In this document: positions 1-8,094 of the stretch, piece after piece
How positions within the stretch are numbered: the first letter of the stretch is position 1
Layout of the letters: each line of letters starts with the position of its first letter
Assembly: GCA_013285585.1 (NCBI GenBank)
Contig: JABDHH010000010.1
Span: 1 to 37,888 of the forward strand
Direction of reading: 5' to 3'
Length of the DNA: 37,888 bases
DNA from: Chlamydiota bacterium
GTDB lineage: Bacteria; Chlamydiota; Chlamydiia; Chlamydiales; SM23-39
The notes under the pieces: generated by a model
The model's database searches: none
What the model was told of the DNA's origin: nothing
Seen by the model: only the letters and a program-made list of their open reading frames with translations
Translations under genes and position numbers: made by a program

Positions 1-1
1 C

Positions 2-1003
2 TGTGTTTTTTTAAAATTACTTATTATAACGGCTCCAGTCATTGTCTCGGCGACAGAAGGAGTCTATCTGACAAATTCGGACGACGGCACCGTCTCGGTC
101 ATCGAAACGTCAACTAACACGGTCGTCGCTACAGTTAGCGTCGGAACCTCTCCCTCTGCAGTCGCGATCACCCCAAGTGGCCTATACGCCTATGTGACAA
201 ATCCGAGTGACGACACCGTTTCGATCATCGAAACGTCAACTAACATGGTCGTTGCTACAGTTACCGTCGGAACCTCCCCCGAAGGCGTCGCGATCACCCC
301 GAATGGCCTATACGCCTATGTGACAAATGGCACCGCCAGCGGCACCGTCTCGATCATCGAAACGTCAACTAACATGGTCGTCGCTATAGTTAGCGTCGGA
401 GCCACCCCCGAAGGCGTCGCGATCACCCCGAATGGCCTATACGCCTATGTGACAAATGAGAGTGACGACGCCGTCTCGGTCATCCAGACGTCAAATAACG
501 CGGTCGTCGCTACAGTTCGGGTCGGAATCACCCCCTTTGGAGTCGCGATCACCCCGAATAGCCTATACGCCTATGTGACAAATGCCACCGCCATGGGCAA
601 CGTCTCGGTCATCGAAACGTCAACTAACATGGTCGTCGCTACAGTTACCGTCGGACCCTTCCCCGAAGGCGTCGCGATCACCCCGAATGGCCTATACGCC
701 TATGTGGCAAATAATGACGGCAGCACCGTCTCGGTCATCGAGACGTCAACTAACACGGTCGTTGCTACAGTTACCGTCGGAAGCGGGCCCGAAGGCGTCG
801 CGATCACCCCGAATGGCCTATACGCCTATGTGACAAATCAGACCGCCAGCCCCGGCACCGTCTCGGTCATCCAGACGTCAACTAACACGGTCGTCGCTAC
901 AGTTACCGTCGGAAACGGGCCCTTTGGAATCGCGGTGAGTCCGAGTGTTGCCCAAGCTTTTCAAAGATTTCCCCTTAGAAACAGCAGAACCAGGGCGATT
1001 TAA
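2..1003 (+). CDS. YVTN-family seven-bladed beta-propeller protein, 5' end outside window
   Basis: The frame is open from the left edge, so the start codon lies upstream. The first visible residues (LKLLIITAPVIVSA) look like the hydrophobic core and cleavage region of a Sec signal peptide, so the protein is probably exported. Seven repeats of about 42-44 residues follow, with the pattern TVSVIETSTNTVVATVxVG then PxGVAITPNGLYAYVTN. This is the YVTN beta-propeller repeat seen in surface proteins of bacteria and archaea. Seven repeats fit one closed propeller; the N-terminal EGVYLTN strand could complete the last blade. The tail after the last blade (AFQRFPLRNSRTRAI) is encoded by a 28-bp sequence that recurs at 1352-1379, so the end may have been altered by a repeat insertion. 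Function is unknown; binding or adhesion is only a guess. An internal ATG at 194 is not a credible start because the repeat pattern runs through it. Confidence 0.85.
   Translation, partial: CVFLKLLIITAPVIVSATEGVYLTNSDDGTVSVIETSTNTVVATVSVGTSPSAVAITPSGLYAYVTNPSDDTVSIIETSTNMVVATVTVGTSPEGVAITPNGLYAYVTNGTASGTVSIIETSTNMVVAIVSVGATPEGVAITPNGLYAYVTNESDDAVSVIQTSNNAVVATVRVGITPFGVAITPNSLYAYVTNATAMGNVSVIETSTNMVVATVTVGPFPEGVAITPNGLYAYVANNDGSTVSVIETSTNTVVATVTVGSGPEGVAITPNGLYAYVTNQTASPGTVSVIQTSTNTVVATVTVGNGPFGIAVSPSVAQAFQRFPLRNSRTRAI
62..944 (+). repeat. Tandem DNA repeat of about 126-132 bp inside the propeller gene
   Basis: Seven units repeat at nucleotide level, not just in protein. Segments such as ggcgtcgcgatcaccccga and cctatacgcctatgtgacaa recur almost unchanged in most units. 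Synonymous positions are also conserved, which suggests recent duplication or gene conversion. Differences cluster in the loop codons between YVTN and the next TVS, and in the codons before GVAITP. Confidence 0.85.
963..990 (+). repeat. 28-bp direct repeat, copy 1
   Basis: It matches 1352-1379 with 2 differences in 28 bp; the shared core is agaaacagcagaac. This copy is inside the 3' end of the propeller gene. The pair flanks about 360 bp holding the small ORF at 1070-1276 and its palindromes. Confidence 0.7.
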
Positions 1004-1013
1004 CTAAAATTTT

Positions 1014-1043
1014 TTGATAGCAGATCTGGTATCATGGCATAGT
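1014..1043 (+). promoter_or_regulatory. Possible sigma70-type promoter for the 68-aa ORF
   Basis: TTGATA at 1014-1019 and CATAGT at 1038-1043 are 18 bp apart. The predicted start near 1050 falls inside the palindrome at 1049-1062. The -10 match is only 4 of 6, so this is tentative. Confidence 0.35.
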
Positions 1044-1048
1044 AAATG

Positions 1049-1062
1049 CCTCAAATTTGAGG
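1049..1062 (+). promoter_or_regulatory. Perfect 14-bp palindrome over the ribosome binding site (operator candidate)
   Basis: The sequence cctcaaatttgagg is a perfect palindrome. Its right half supplies the first bases of the Shine-Dalgarno region (gaggaga) of the ORF starting at 1070. A protein bound here, or pairing in the RNA, could block expression. Autoregulation by the 68-aa product is inference. Confidence 0.4.
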
Positions 1063-1069
1063 AGAGACT

Positions 1070-1276
1070 ATGTCACGACGCAAATCGATTGATGCCAAAA
1101 TCCTAGAAGCTAGCAAAGAATTCGACGCCCGTATATTCGCAGAGACTGTCAAACTGGACTTTGTCCATTTATCGGCGCTGCGCGCCTCTGGATATTTGAC
1201 CTGCAGTAGAGTGAATTTTATGCAGGTGGGTTATTTAACCCACCTGCATAAAATTCATTCGCTGCGGGGCAAATAG
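1070..1276 (+). CDS. Small hypothetical protein (68 aa) ending in a palindrome
   Basis: The ORF begins with ATG after a good Shine-Dalgarno sequence (gaggaga, 6-7 nt upstream), which is the main reason to believe it. The first 45 residues are charged and probably helical (MSRRKSIDAKILEASKEFDA). I do not recognise a family. Residues about 48-63 are encoded by a 46-bp near-perfect palindrome (1212-1257), so the C-terminus may come from an inserted hairpin and the original gene may have been longer. It sits between 28-bp direct repeats and is convergent with mfd. It could be an autoregulated small-protein gene, a remnant, or not a gene. Confidence 0.4.
   Translation: MSRRKSIDAKILEASKEFDARIFAETVKLDFVHLSALRASGYLTCSRVNFMQVGYLTHLHKIHSLRGK
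1212..1257. repeat. Perfect 22-bp inverted repeat with 2-nt loop
   Basis: The left arm (1212-1233) begins tgaattttatgcagg. The right arm (1236-1257) is its exact reverse complement, separated only by tt. It lies inside the 3' part of the 68-aa ORF. No T-run follows, so it is not a typical intrinsic terminator on the plus strand. Confidence 0.8.
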
Positions 1277-1351
1277 CCCAGGCGCCCAGTGGCGAGAAAT
1301 GGACAAAGTCCAGTCAAAGGGACATTTTCTGATTTCCCTGATTATCGGTTA

Positions 1352-1379
1352 AAAGGTTTCCCCTCAGAAACAGCAGAAC
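1352..1379 (+). repeat. 28-bp direct repeat, copy 2
   Basis: This is the second copy of the sequence at 963-990. It is followed at once by a short perfect hairpin (cctct tt agagg, 1381-1392) and then by the MITE-like element. Confidence 0.7.
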
Positions 1380-1401
1380 GCCTCTTTAGAGGTGAATATT
1401 T

Positions 1402-1563
1402 ATACCAAATATCAGAAATAACGTTGGGTTTGGCTACGTCAGCTCTGCAACAAATTTTTCGTCTTCACTCGTGCCTTGCCATGCTGGCAATGGTCACTCG
1501 TTCCAGACAAAAAATTTGTGCAGCTTCCTTGCCAAACCCAACGTTATTTCTGATATTTGGTAT
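1402..1563 (+). mobile_element. 162-bp MITE-like palindromic element, copy 1
   Basis: The ends are perfect 33-bp inverted repeats: 1402-1434 begins ataccaaatatcagaaata and 1531-1563 is its exact complement. The interior is also largely self-complementary (for example ttgcca tgc tggcaa at the tip), so the whole unit can fold into one long imperfect hairpin. Copy 2 at 14934-15095 is its reverse complement with only 2 differences. It encodes nothing credible; ORFs crossing it are by-products. It ends 3 nt past the mfd stop codon and may also act as a transcription terminator. I could not define a clear target-site duplication. Confidence 0.85.
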
Positions 1564-1566
1564 TAT

Positions 1567-4500
1567 TCAAACTCCTGCATCGCAAGTAAAATGCTTCTTG
1601 AGGGCGTCGATGACATGCTCCTCGAGCGCTTCGGGGGTTTGGAATTTTTTTGGCAGGAGAATGTTTTTTTTGTCGATGAGCTTGCCTTTTTGCTGTTCGG
1701 CTTGGAAGGAAAGTCCATTGAATTTGAGAAGCGTGAAGTGATTGGCTGCCGCGAAAGCGCGCACGCGAGTGAGATGGTAGAGCCAGACTACCGGGGGCGG
1801 AGGGGTACCGAAACGGTCCTTCATTTCGGCGAGGAGTTCGTCGATTTCACGGAAAGACGCGGCTTCGCCAAGGCGGTGATAGAGTTCCATCCGGAGAGAA
1901 AACTCGTTGATGTAGGTCTCAGGAAGACGGGCGTCAAAGGAAAACTCCATCTTGGTTTCATTGAAAGAGATGGGGCGCTGCTTCTTGAGGGCGTCAATCG
2001 CACGCTTGAGGAGTTTGCAATAGAGATGGAAACCGATAGCTGAGACCTGTCCGGATTGTTGGACGCCGAGGATATCGCCGGCGCCGCGGATCTCAAGATC
2101 CCGCATAGCGATCTTCATCCCGCCGCCGTAGCCGCCCGATTCGACGAGGGCGTTGAGCCTTTTGCGAGAAGGTTCTGAGAGGCGGACATTTTTGGGAATC
2201 AGGAAATAGGCATAGGCGGCGCGGTTCCAGCGGCCGACGCGGCCGCGAAGTTGATACAGGTCTGCGAGGCCGTAGGTGTCGGCACGGTCGATGAGAATGG
2301 TGTTCGCGTTAGAAATATCGATCCCGTTTTCAATGATGGTCGTTGCAAAGAGGATGTCGATCTCACCTTGCTTGAAGCGATGGAACAGGATGTCGATGTC
2401 ATCGGCGTCCATCTGGCCGTGGACGACGCCGACGCGGGCGGAAGGGACGAGTTTTTGGATCATTTCGCCTTTGCCGTAGATCGTTTCGACCCGGTTATGG
2501 ATGAAAAATGCCTGCCCTCCCCGCGACAGTTCCCGCATGAGGGCATTTTGTATGAGTTCCGGATCGGTTTCCGCAATGATCGATTTGATGGGAAGGCGGT
2601 CTTGCGGCGGGGTATTGATGACCGACATATCGCGGGCATGGACGAGCGACATATAGAGCGTTCTGGGAATCGGGGTGGCAGAGAGGGTCAGGCAATCGAC
2701 CCCCGTTTTGAATTTTTTGAGATGTTCCTTAGCTCGCACGCCGAACCTTTGCTCTTCGTCGATGATCACAAGGCCGAGGTCTTTCCACTTCACATCTTGG
2801 GAAAGGATGCGGTGGGTGCCGATCAGGATGTCGATTTCCCCTTGGGTCGTTTTTTGGAGCGTCTCTTTCACCTCTTTCGGAGAGCGGAAGCGTGAGACGA
2901 CGCCGATTTTGACGGGAAAGCCCGACATTCTCTGAGAAAAAGTCTCAAAGTGCTGCATCGCAAGCACGGTCGTCGGCACAAGCAAGACGACTTGCTTGTG
3001 CCCATCGAGGACGGCTTTGAATGCGGCGCGCATAGCCACTTCGGTTTTGCCGTAGCCGACATCGCCGCAGATGAGCCGGTCCATCGGTTTTGTCGAAACC
3101 ATATCTTCTTTGATGGCGGCAATCGCGAGGAGCTGATCCTCGGTTTCCGTATAAGGAAAGTCCCGTTCGAACTGCCGCATGAATTCACCGTCCGGAGGAT
3201 ATCGAAAACCACCCTTGACGACCCGTTCGGCATAAAGCTGGAGAAGGTCATTGGCATATCCAACGATCTGGGCTTGTGCTTTCGAACAAGTAGCTTGCCA
3301 TCTTTTACCGCCGAGTTGGCTCAAAGAGGGAAGCTGTTCATGGGCGCCGATATAGCGGGAGATGAGATAGGCTTGAGAGAGAGGAACGAACAGTTTGCTC
3401 TGGTCGGCATATTCGAGCGTTAAAAATTCCGTTTCTTTGCCCAAATGGTCGGCGTGTTTTTCGGTGCCGAGATAACGGCCGATGCCGCTATGAAAATGGA
3501 CAACGAAATCTCCGGGCGATAAGACATGGAATTCCGCGGCAGGAGTATGATGCGTGCTCCGCCATTTCTGGCGGCGCACATGCGAGCGGTGCGTGATCTC
3601 CGAATTTGGAATGATAGCAAAAGGAATATCGGAAATTAAATAACCCGAAGTCAGGGTCCCCGTTTCAAAGCGGCTTTTTTCCGGCCAAGATGCAAGCTGC
3701 TTTTTGATTTCTTGTTCCTCGGTGTCGTTCGCATTGAGAAAAAGGACCGAGAGATCCTTGTCGGAGAGGGTCTCTTCGAGGGGATCGATTTTGCGGAAAG
3801 GATGGAAGAATCTGGTTGCGACGAACGGCTGCTGGAACGCTTCGAAAGAAATCGGAGCCAAGTATTTGCTCCGCTTATCGATTCGCCCGACCGAGGAGAG
3901 TTCTTCGATATTTTGAGCGGAGCAGAAAACATGCTGCGTCTTCCCAAGCTTTTTTAAAATCTCTTCTAACGAATAGAGAAAAAGGGAACGGGCCGCCGGC
4001 ATCTGTTTCAAGGAAACATAGGTATCTTCGATGGCGAGAAGATCGTCCCACAAAAAAATCGGGTCGGGGCCGAGATAGTCGAAAATCGGCGAAAGTCGCG
4101 CCGCTTCGCGCAAGAGCGGCAGTTCTTTGGCAGGGGATAGGAATAGGCGTTCCGCTCTTCCTACCGTTTTTTGGCCTACAGGATCGAAGGTGCGGATCTG
4201 CTCGATCTCATTTCCGAAAAATTCGATCCGGTAAGGATCGGCGGAAGCGACAGGAAACAGATCCAAGATCCCTCCCCGGATGGCGAATTCTCCTTTGTCC
4301 GAAACGACCGGCGTTCTTTTGTACCCAAGAGAGGTCAGCAATTCGGGAAGAAGATCGAACGGAGAGGTCGTGCCCTTAGTCCAGACTGAAAGCATAGGAG
4401 CGATCGCCGCTTGGGGAAGAACTTTCTGGAGCAGGGATGGCAAGGGGCATAACAGGACTGAAGGAGTTTTCCGATGCATGAGCGCATAGATTGCTTCAAA

Positions 4501-4782
4501 CCTTTTGCCTAGGATATCCGGGCTGGGAGCGATCTCTTCGCCCGGGAGAGTTTCCCAAGCGGGAAATTCGATGCAATCTCCGGGAGCGAAAAACTCAAGG
4601 TCGCCGAACAGACGGTCTTCGCGCATTCCGCCGGTAACGAGGAGAACCGATCTGCCGGTCGCTTTGACGACGAGGGAGGCAAGGCAGGCTTTCGGAGTAT
4701 CCCAAAGTCCTTCGACAAGGAACGAACCGCCGTTTTTGAGCGCCTCTTCAAAAGCAGAAAGCGATGGGCTAGGGCCTGTCAT
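1567..4782 (-). CDS. mfd: Transcription-repair coupling factor Mfd
   Basis: Mfd is a DNA translocase that removes RNA polymerase stalled at lesions and recruits UvrA. The product is about 1071 aa; E. coli Mfd is about 1150. Visible in order: an N-terminal UvrB-like region (about 1-250); the CarD-like RNA polymerase interaction domain (about 422-480, [18 protein letters not shown]); helicase motif [10 protein letters not shown] (about 573); motif II DEEQ (about 675); motif [11 protein letters not shown] (about 701); motif VI LRGRVGR (about 846); and the C-terminal TRCF domain. ATG at 4782 is preferred over TTG at 4785 because AAAGG lies about 10 nt upstream. The start overlaps the alaS stop by 14 bp, so the two are probably co-transcribed and coupled. 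The pairing with alaS is also chlamydial. Confidence 0.96.
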   Translation of the reverse strand: MTGPSPSLSAFEEALKNGGSFLVEGLWDTPKACLASLVVKATGRSVLLVTGGMREDRLFGDLEFFAPGDCIEFPAWETLPGEEIAPSPDILGKRFEAIYALMHRKTPSVLLCPLPSLLQKVLPQAAIAPMLSVWTKGTTSPFDLLPELLTSLGYKRTPVVSDKGEFAIRGGILDLFPVASADPYRIEFFGNEIEQIRTFDPVGQKTVGRAERLFLSPAKELPLLREAARLSPIFDYLGPDPIFLWDDLLAIEDTYVSLKQMPAARSLFLYSLEEILKKLGKTQHVFCSAQNIEELSSVGRIDKRSKYLAPISFEAFQQPFVATRFFHPFRKIDPLEETLSDKDLSVLFLNANDTEEQEIKKQLASWPEKSRFETGTLTSGYLISDIPFAIIPNSEITHRSHVRRQKWRSTHHTPAAEFHVLSPGDFVVHFHSGIGRYLGTEKHADHLGKETEFLTLEYADQSKLFVPLSQAYLISRYIGAHEQLPSLSQLGGKRWQATCSKAQAQIVGYANDLLQLYAERVVKGGFRYPPDGEFMRQFERDFPYTETEDQLLAIAAIKEDMVSTKPMDRLICGDVGYGKTEVAMRAAFKAVLDGHKQVVLLVPTTVLAMQHFETFSQRMSGFPVKIGVVSRFRSPKEVKETLQKTTQGEIDILIGTHRILSQDVKWKDLGLVIIDEEQRFGVRAKEHLKKFKTGVDCLTLSATPIPRTLYMSLVHARDMSVINTPPQDRLPIKSIIAETDPELIQNALMRELSRGGQAFFIHNRVETIYGKGEMIQKLVPSARVGVVHGQMDADDIDILFHRFKQGEIDILFATTIIENGIDISNANTILIDRADTYGLADLYQLRGRVGRWNRAAYAYFLIPKNVRLSEPSRKRLNALVESGGYGGGMKIAMRDLEIRGAGDILGVQQSGQVSAIGFHLYCKLLKRAIDALKKQRPISFNETKMEFSFDARLPETYINEFSLRMELYHRLGEAASFREIDELLAEMKDRFGTPPPPVVWLYHLTRVRAFAAANHFTLLKFNGLSFQAEQQKGKLIDKKNILLPKKFQTPEALEEHVIDALKKHFTCDAGV

Positions 4783-7411
4783 CAATAGAGACCTTTTTCA
4801 ACAGATCCCGGACTTTGTCGAGCGCCTTCGCCAGCCCGTGAGGGTCTTTTCCTCCCGCTTGCGCCAGATTCTGTTTGCCGCCGCCTCCGCCCGAGATTAG
4901 GGGGGCCGCCTCTTTGATCAGCGCCACGGCATGGATATTTTTTTGCACGAGGTCGGGGCTAACGGCGATGAGAAGCTGGCATCTCTCTCCCACTTTCGCG
5001 CCGAGCGCGACGACTCCAGACTTCAGGCGTTGCAAAAGCTCTTCGGCAAATGCAGCGAGTTCATCCGCTTCGATGGTGACTTCTTGCGCGATCAAAGAGA
5101 CATGCCCTGCCTTTTCCTTATTTGCCAAGCAAGAATCCAAAAGTTGTTTGAGCATTCCCTTCCTATGTCCTTTTAGTTCGGAGCTCAACTGTTTGTTCTC
5201 TTCAAGGAGGGCTTCGATTTTTTCGAAGAGCGATACGATTGGCGTTTTCAGCGAGGCCGCAAGAGATTGGAGGAGATCCTCTTCGTGTCGAACATGGAGT
5301 TCAGCGGAGCGGCCGCTCACGGCCTCGATCCGGCGTACTCCGGCTGCGATGCTGCTTTCTTTCGCGATTCTGAAGTAACCGATCATCCCAGTCCGGGCAG
5401 TGTGAGTGCCTCCACACAGCTCTTTTGAGAAATCGGCGTCGATCACGCGTACTTTCGCGCCATATTTTTCACCGAAGAACTGCTTGATATCGGATCGTTT
5501 TTGGGCATCGTCATAAGAAAGCTCATAGGCTTGGACCGGGACATCCATTCGGATTTTCTCATTGACGAGGTCTTCGATCTGCCGAAGCTCAAGCTGCGAT
5601 ACGGGCTTATGGTGGCTGAAGTCGAAGCGCAGCCGCTTCGCATCCACAAGAGAGCCGGCTTGCTTGATGTGGGGCCCTAGCACGGCCTGCAGAGCCCAAT
5701 GGAGAAGATGGGTCGCGGTATGATTGTTTTGAATGTCGGTGCGCCGGATGGCATCGACGACAGCATGAACCGTATCGGTTTTTCGCAGCTTTCCCGTCAT
5801 TTTCCCTAAATGAGCGATCACTCCCGGATAGGGGGAGATGGTGTCATACACATGAAAGAAATCGGCCCCTTTGCCGATCTGGCCCGTGTCGCCGACCTGA
5901 CCGCCCATTTCAGCGTAAAACGGCGTTTTGTCTAAAAGCAGGAGTCCTTCTTGGCCATCGTGGATTTCATCGGTGAACTTACCATCGACTACGATGCCGA
6001 TCAGACGGGCGTCGCAAGATATTTTTTGATATCCTTCGAATTGGCAGGTCTTGTGGGTCTTTGTAAAATCATCGAAGAAATTGGATTCGAAGGTTTGAGC
6101 GGCCGTCTTGTGGGCTTTGCGCGATTTTTCTTTGGCCTCTTCTTCGAGCGCCTCGAAACGGGAGAAGTCTACGCTCAAGTTTTCGTCTTTGGCGATCAAA
6201 AGGATTTCTTCCAGAGGAAACCCATAGGTGTCTTTCAGTTTGAATGCGTCGTCGCCTGAAATTTTTTGAGAAGTTTTCTTCGATGCATCTATGATGGAAT
6301 GCAAGATATTCCCGCCGCGCACAAGAGTTCGGATAAAGGATTCTTCTTCCAAAGCGAGGATCTCGGCGATGCGGGTCTGGCTTGTTTTCAACTCGGGAAA
6401 ATCTTCTCCCATTGTCTCGACGAGGCGAGGCAGAATATCGGCGAGGAACGGGCGCTGCAGGCCGATCATCCGGCCGTACCGCACCGCTCGGCGTAAAATT
6501 TTTCTCAAGACATAGCCTCGATCGGTGTTGCTCGGCTGAACACCGTCTGCAATCGCGAACGACAGGCTTCGGATGTGGTCTGCGATTACATGGAAGGCCG
6601 GAGCGAGTTCCACGTTCTCAGGGTCGTATTTTTTGCCGCTGACATTTTCCGCCGCGGCGATCAGTCCTCTCAAGACGTCGGTTTGGAAGACCGTTTCTAC
6701 GCCGAGCTTCAAGGAGGCGATTCGCTCAAGACCCGATCCGGTATCGATCGATTTTTTCGGCAACGGCTCCATTTTTCCGCTGCCCGAGCGCTCGAATTGC
6801 ATGAAGACCAAATTCCAAAATTCGAGATAGCGCTCGCCGGAAAGGTCTTCTTTGGGGCTGGGAGCCGAGCCGTATTTAGGGCCCCGGTCATAAAGAAGTT
6901 CAGAGCAAGGCCCGCAAGGCCCCGTATCGCCCATGGTCCAGAAATTTTCTTTTTCGCCGAATCGGACGATCCGTTTATGGGGTACATGCTTTTCCCAGAG
7001 AGCGAAGGCTTCGTCATCGTCTTTGTAGACAGAAACCCACACCCTTTCCGGGTCGAAGGCGAAAACGTGAGTGGCGACATCCCAGGCGTAGGCGATCGCT
7101 TCTTTTTTGAAATAATCGCCAAACGAAAAATTCCCCAGCATTTCAAAGAACGTCAAGTGGCGGGTGGTGTGGCCCACGTTCTCGAGATCATTGTGTTTCC
7201 CTCCGACGCGGATGCATTTTTGTGTAGTGGCGGCCCGGGTATAGTCGCGCTTCGATTTGCCTAAAAATATATCTTTGAATTGGTTCATTCCCGCGTTGAT
7301 GAACAGGAGGGTCGGATCATCGTGCGGAATGACGGGGGACGAAGGGACGATCGTATGTCCCTGCGTCTTAAAATAGTTGAGGAACGATCGCCGGATTTCT
7401 TGGGACAGCAT
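4769..7411 (-). CDS. alaS: Alanine--tRNA ligase
   Basis: This class II synthetase charges tRNA-Ala in the cytoplasm and hydrolyses mischarged Ser/Gly-tRNA. Its 880 aa are the usual length. The N-terminal catalytic core shows the expected motif 1/2 region ([15 protein letters not shown] about 38-52, [15 protein letters not shown] about 88-102). The editing domain has both zinc-site motifs, HTATH (564-568) and CGGTH (666-670). The C-terminal DHHA1 domain ends with [14 protein letters not shown] (841-854). It is the first gene of an alaS-mfd unit and faces away from tkt across a 683-bp gap. The ATG start has no strong Shine-Dalgarno sequence. Confidence 0.97.
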   Translation of the reverse strand: MLSQEIRRSFLNYFKTQGHTIVPSSPVIPHDDPTLLFINAGMNQFKDIFLGKSKRDYTRAATTQKCIRVGGKHNDLENVGHTTRHLTFFEMLGNFSFGDYFKKEAIAYAWDVATHVFAFDPERVWVSVYKDDDEAFALWEKHVPHKRIVRFGEKENFWTMGDTGPCGPCSELLYDRGPKYGSAPSPKEDLSGERYLEFWNLVFMQFERSGSGKMEPLPKKSIDTGSGLERIASLKLGVETVFQTDVLRGLIAAAENVSGKKYDPENVELAPAFHVIADHIRSLSFAIADGVQPSNTDRGYVLRKILRRAVRYGRMIGLQRPFLADILPRLVETMGEDFPELKTSQTRIAEILALEEESFIRTLVRGGNILHSIIDASKKTSQKISGDDAFKLKDTYGFPLEEILLIAKDENLSVDFSRFEALEEEAKEKSRKAHKTAAQTFESNFFDDFTKTHKTCQFEGYQKISCDARLIGIVVDGKFTDEIHDGQEGLLLLDKTPFYAEMGGQVGDTGQIGKGADFFHVYDTISPYPGVIAHLGKMTGKLRKTDTVHAVVDAIRRTDIQNNHTATHLLHWALQAVLGPHIKQAGSLVDAKRLRFDFSHHKPVSQLELRQIEDLVNEKIRMDVPVQAYELSYDDAQKRSDIKQFFGEKYGAKVRVIDADFSKELCGGTHTARTGMIGYFRIAKESSIAAGVRRIEAVSGRSAELHVRHEEDLLQSLAASLKTPIVSLFEKIEALLEENKQLSSELKGHRKGMLKQLLDSCLANKEKAGHVSLIAQEVTIEADELAAFAEELLQRLKSGVVALGAKVGERCQLLIAVSPDLVQKNIHAVALIKEAAPLISGGGGGKQNLAQAGGKDPHGLAKALDKVRDLLKKVSIDDRP

Positions 7412-8094
7412 AATAAACTCTGCTACTGATTAAGAAGAGCAAGTTTACCGAACGCGTCCGCCCTTTGCAAGCTTTGGCTGTTGAGGAGTGATTGTAAATC
7501 TGAAAATTCGTACACGGGAGGCGCTATTCTTTATGCAAGAGATCTTTGTAATTCGTGCTGGTAACCCCTGTTCCCGTTAGGCATCCTATTAAGCCGGATC
7601 TCTCCAATATAGAGATTTTGGATACCGCAGCAGCTCGATGCCGGTCTTGAAAGACTCTATGGACTTTTACATCAGAGGCGCAGAAAGGGCAATCGTTTGC
7701 TTGGTATCGGCTCTCATTTTCGGGCACTCCGGAAAGTTTCGCTGTTTTTCTCAACCCTCCCCATAGGAATCAGCCGAGCTTGGAAATTGGGTGTTTCTTC
7801 GAATAGAACCCGGTATCCTTCAGAGGGCGTGGAAGCTTCTTTTTTTGCTTACGCGGCATTTAGACGGACCAGAAGATTTTTCAAGCCGTTTTGATCCGTT
7901 CTGTTTGTTTCTATTATTATGTCGTTATTTAGGTAATTTGTTAATTTCATATGTGTATTATATTGATTCGTTTGTTTTTATTCAATCTATGAGATTTTTT
8001 CAAAAAATACTTTGCCTTCGGCGTGGCCTGACTGGTAAGAACTTCTTGCAGGGATAAGGCCTTCTAGCTGAAAATGGTTCAAAAAGGAACCTGT
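7412..8094. other. Long gap between alaS and tkt with no convincing gene
   Basis: This region must hold the divergent promoters of alaS and tkt. The tkt-proximal part (about 7900-8000) is AT-rich. TTGTTA at 7938 and TATATT at 7959 are only 15 bp apart, so a tkt promoter there is weak. On the minus strand, 7524-7754 reads a 76-codon frame containing NDCPFC. That motif occurs near the start of HIT-family and GalT-type proteins, but the rest is not recognisable and it may be a decayed remnant. No tRNA was seen. Confidence 0.4.

Noticed and set aside
62-944. CRISPR array suggested by regular repeats
   Set aside because: Repeats are 126-132 bp units translated as beta-propeller blades. There are no unique spacers and no cas genes.
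1300-1319. 20-bp similarity to 31801-31820 (tggNcaaagtccagt)
   Set aside because: Only 16 of 20 bases match and the flanks differ. At 31798-31816 it is better explained as a weak hairpin (aactgg/ccagtt) after lplA.
1289-1741. 150-codon plus-strand frame
   Set aside because: It runs through the MITE-like element and into the antisense of mfd. Its protein is mainly translation of the repeat.
2251-2895. 214-codon frame antisense to mfd
   Set aside because: It lies wholly within the conserved helicase region of mfd; it is a by-product of codon bias.
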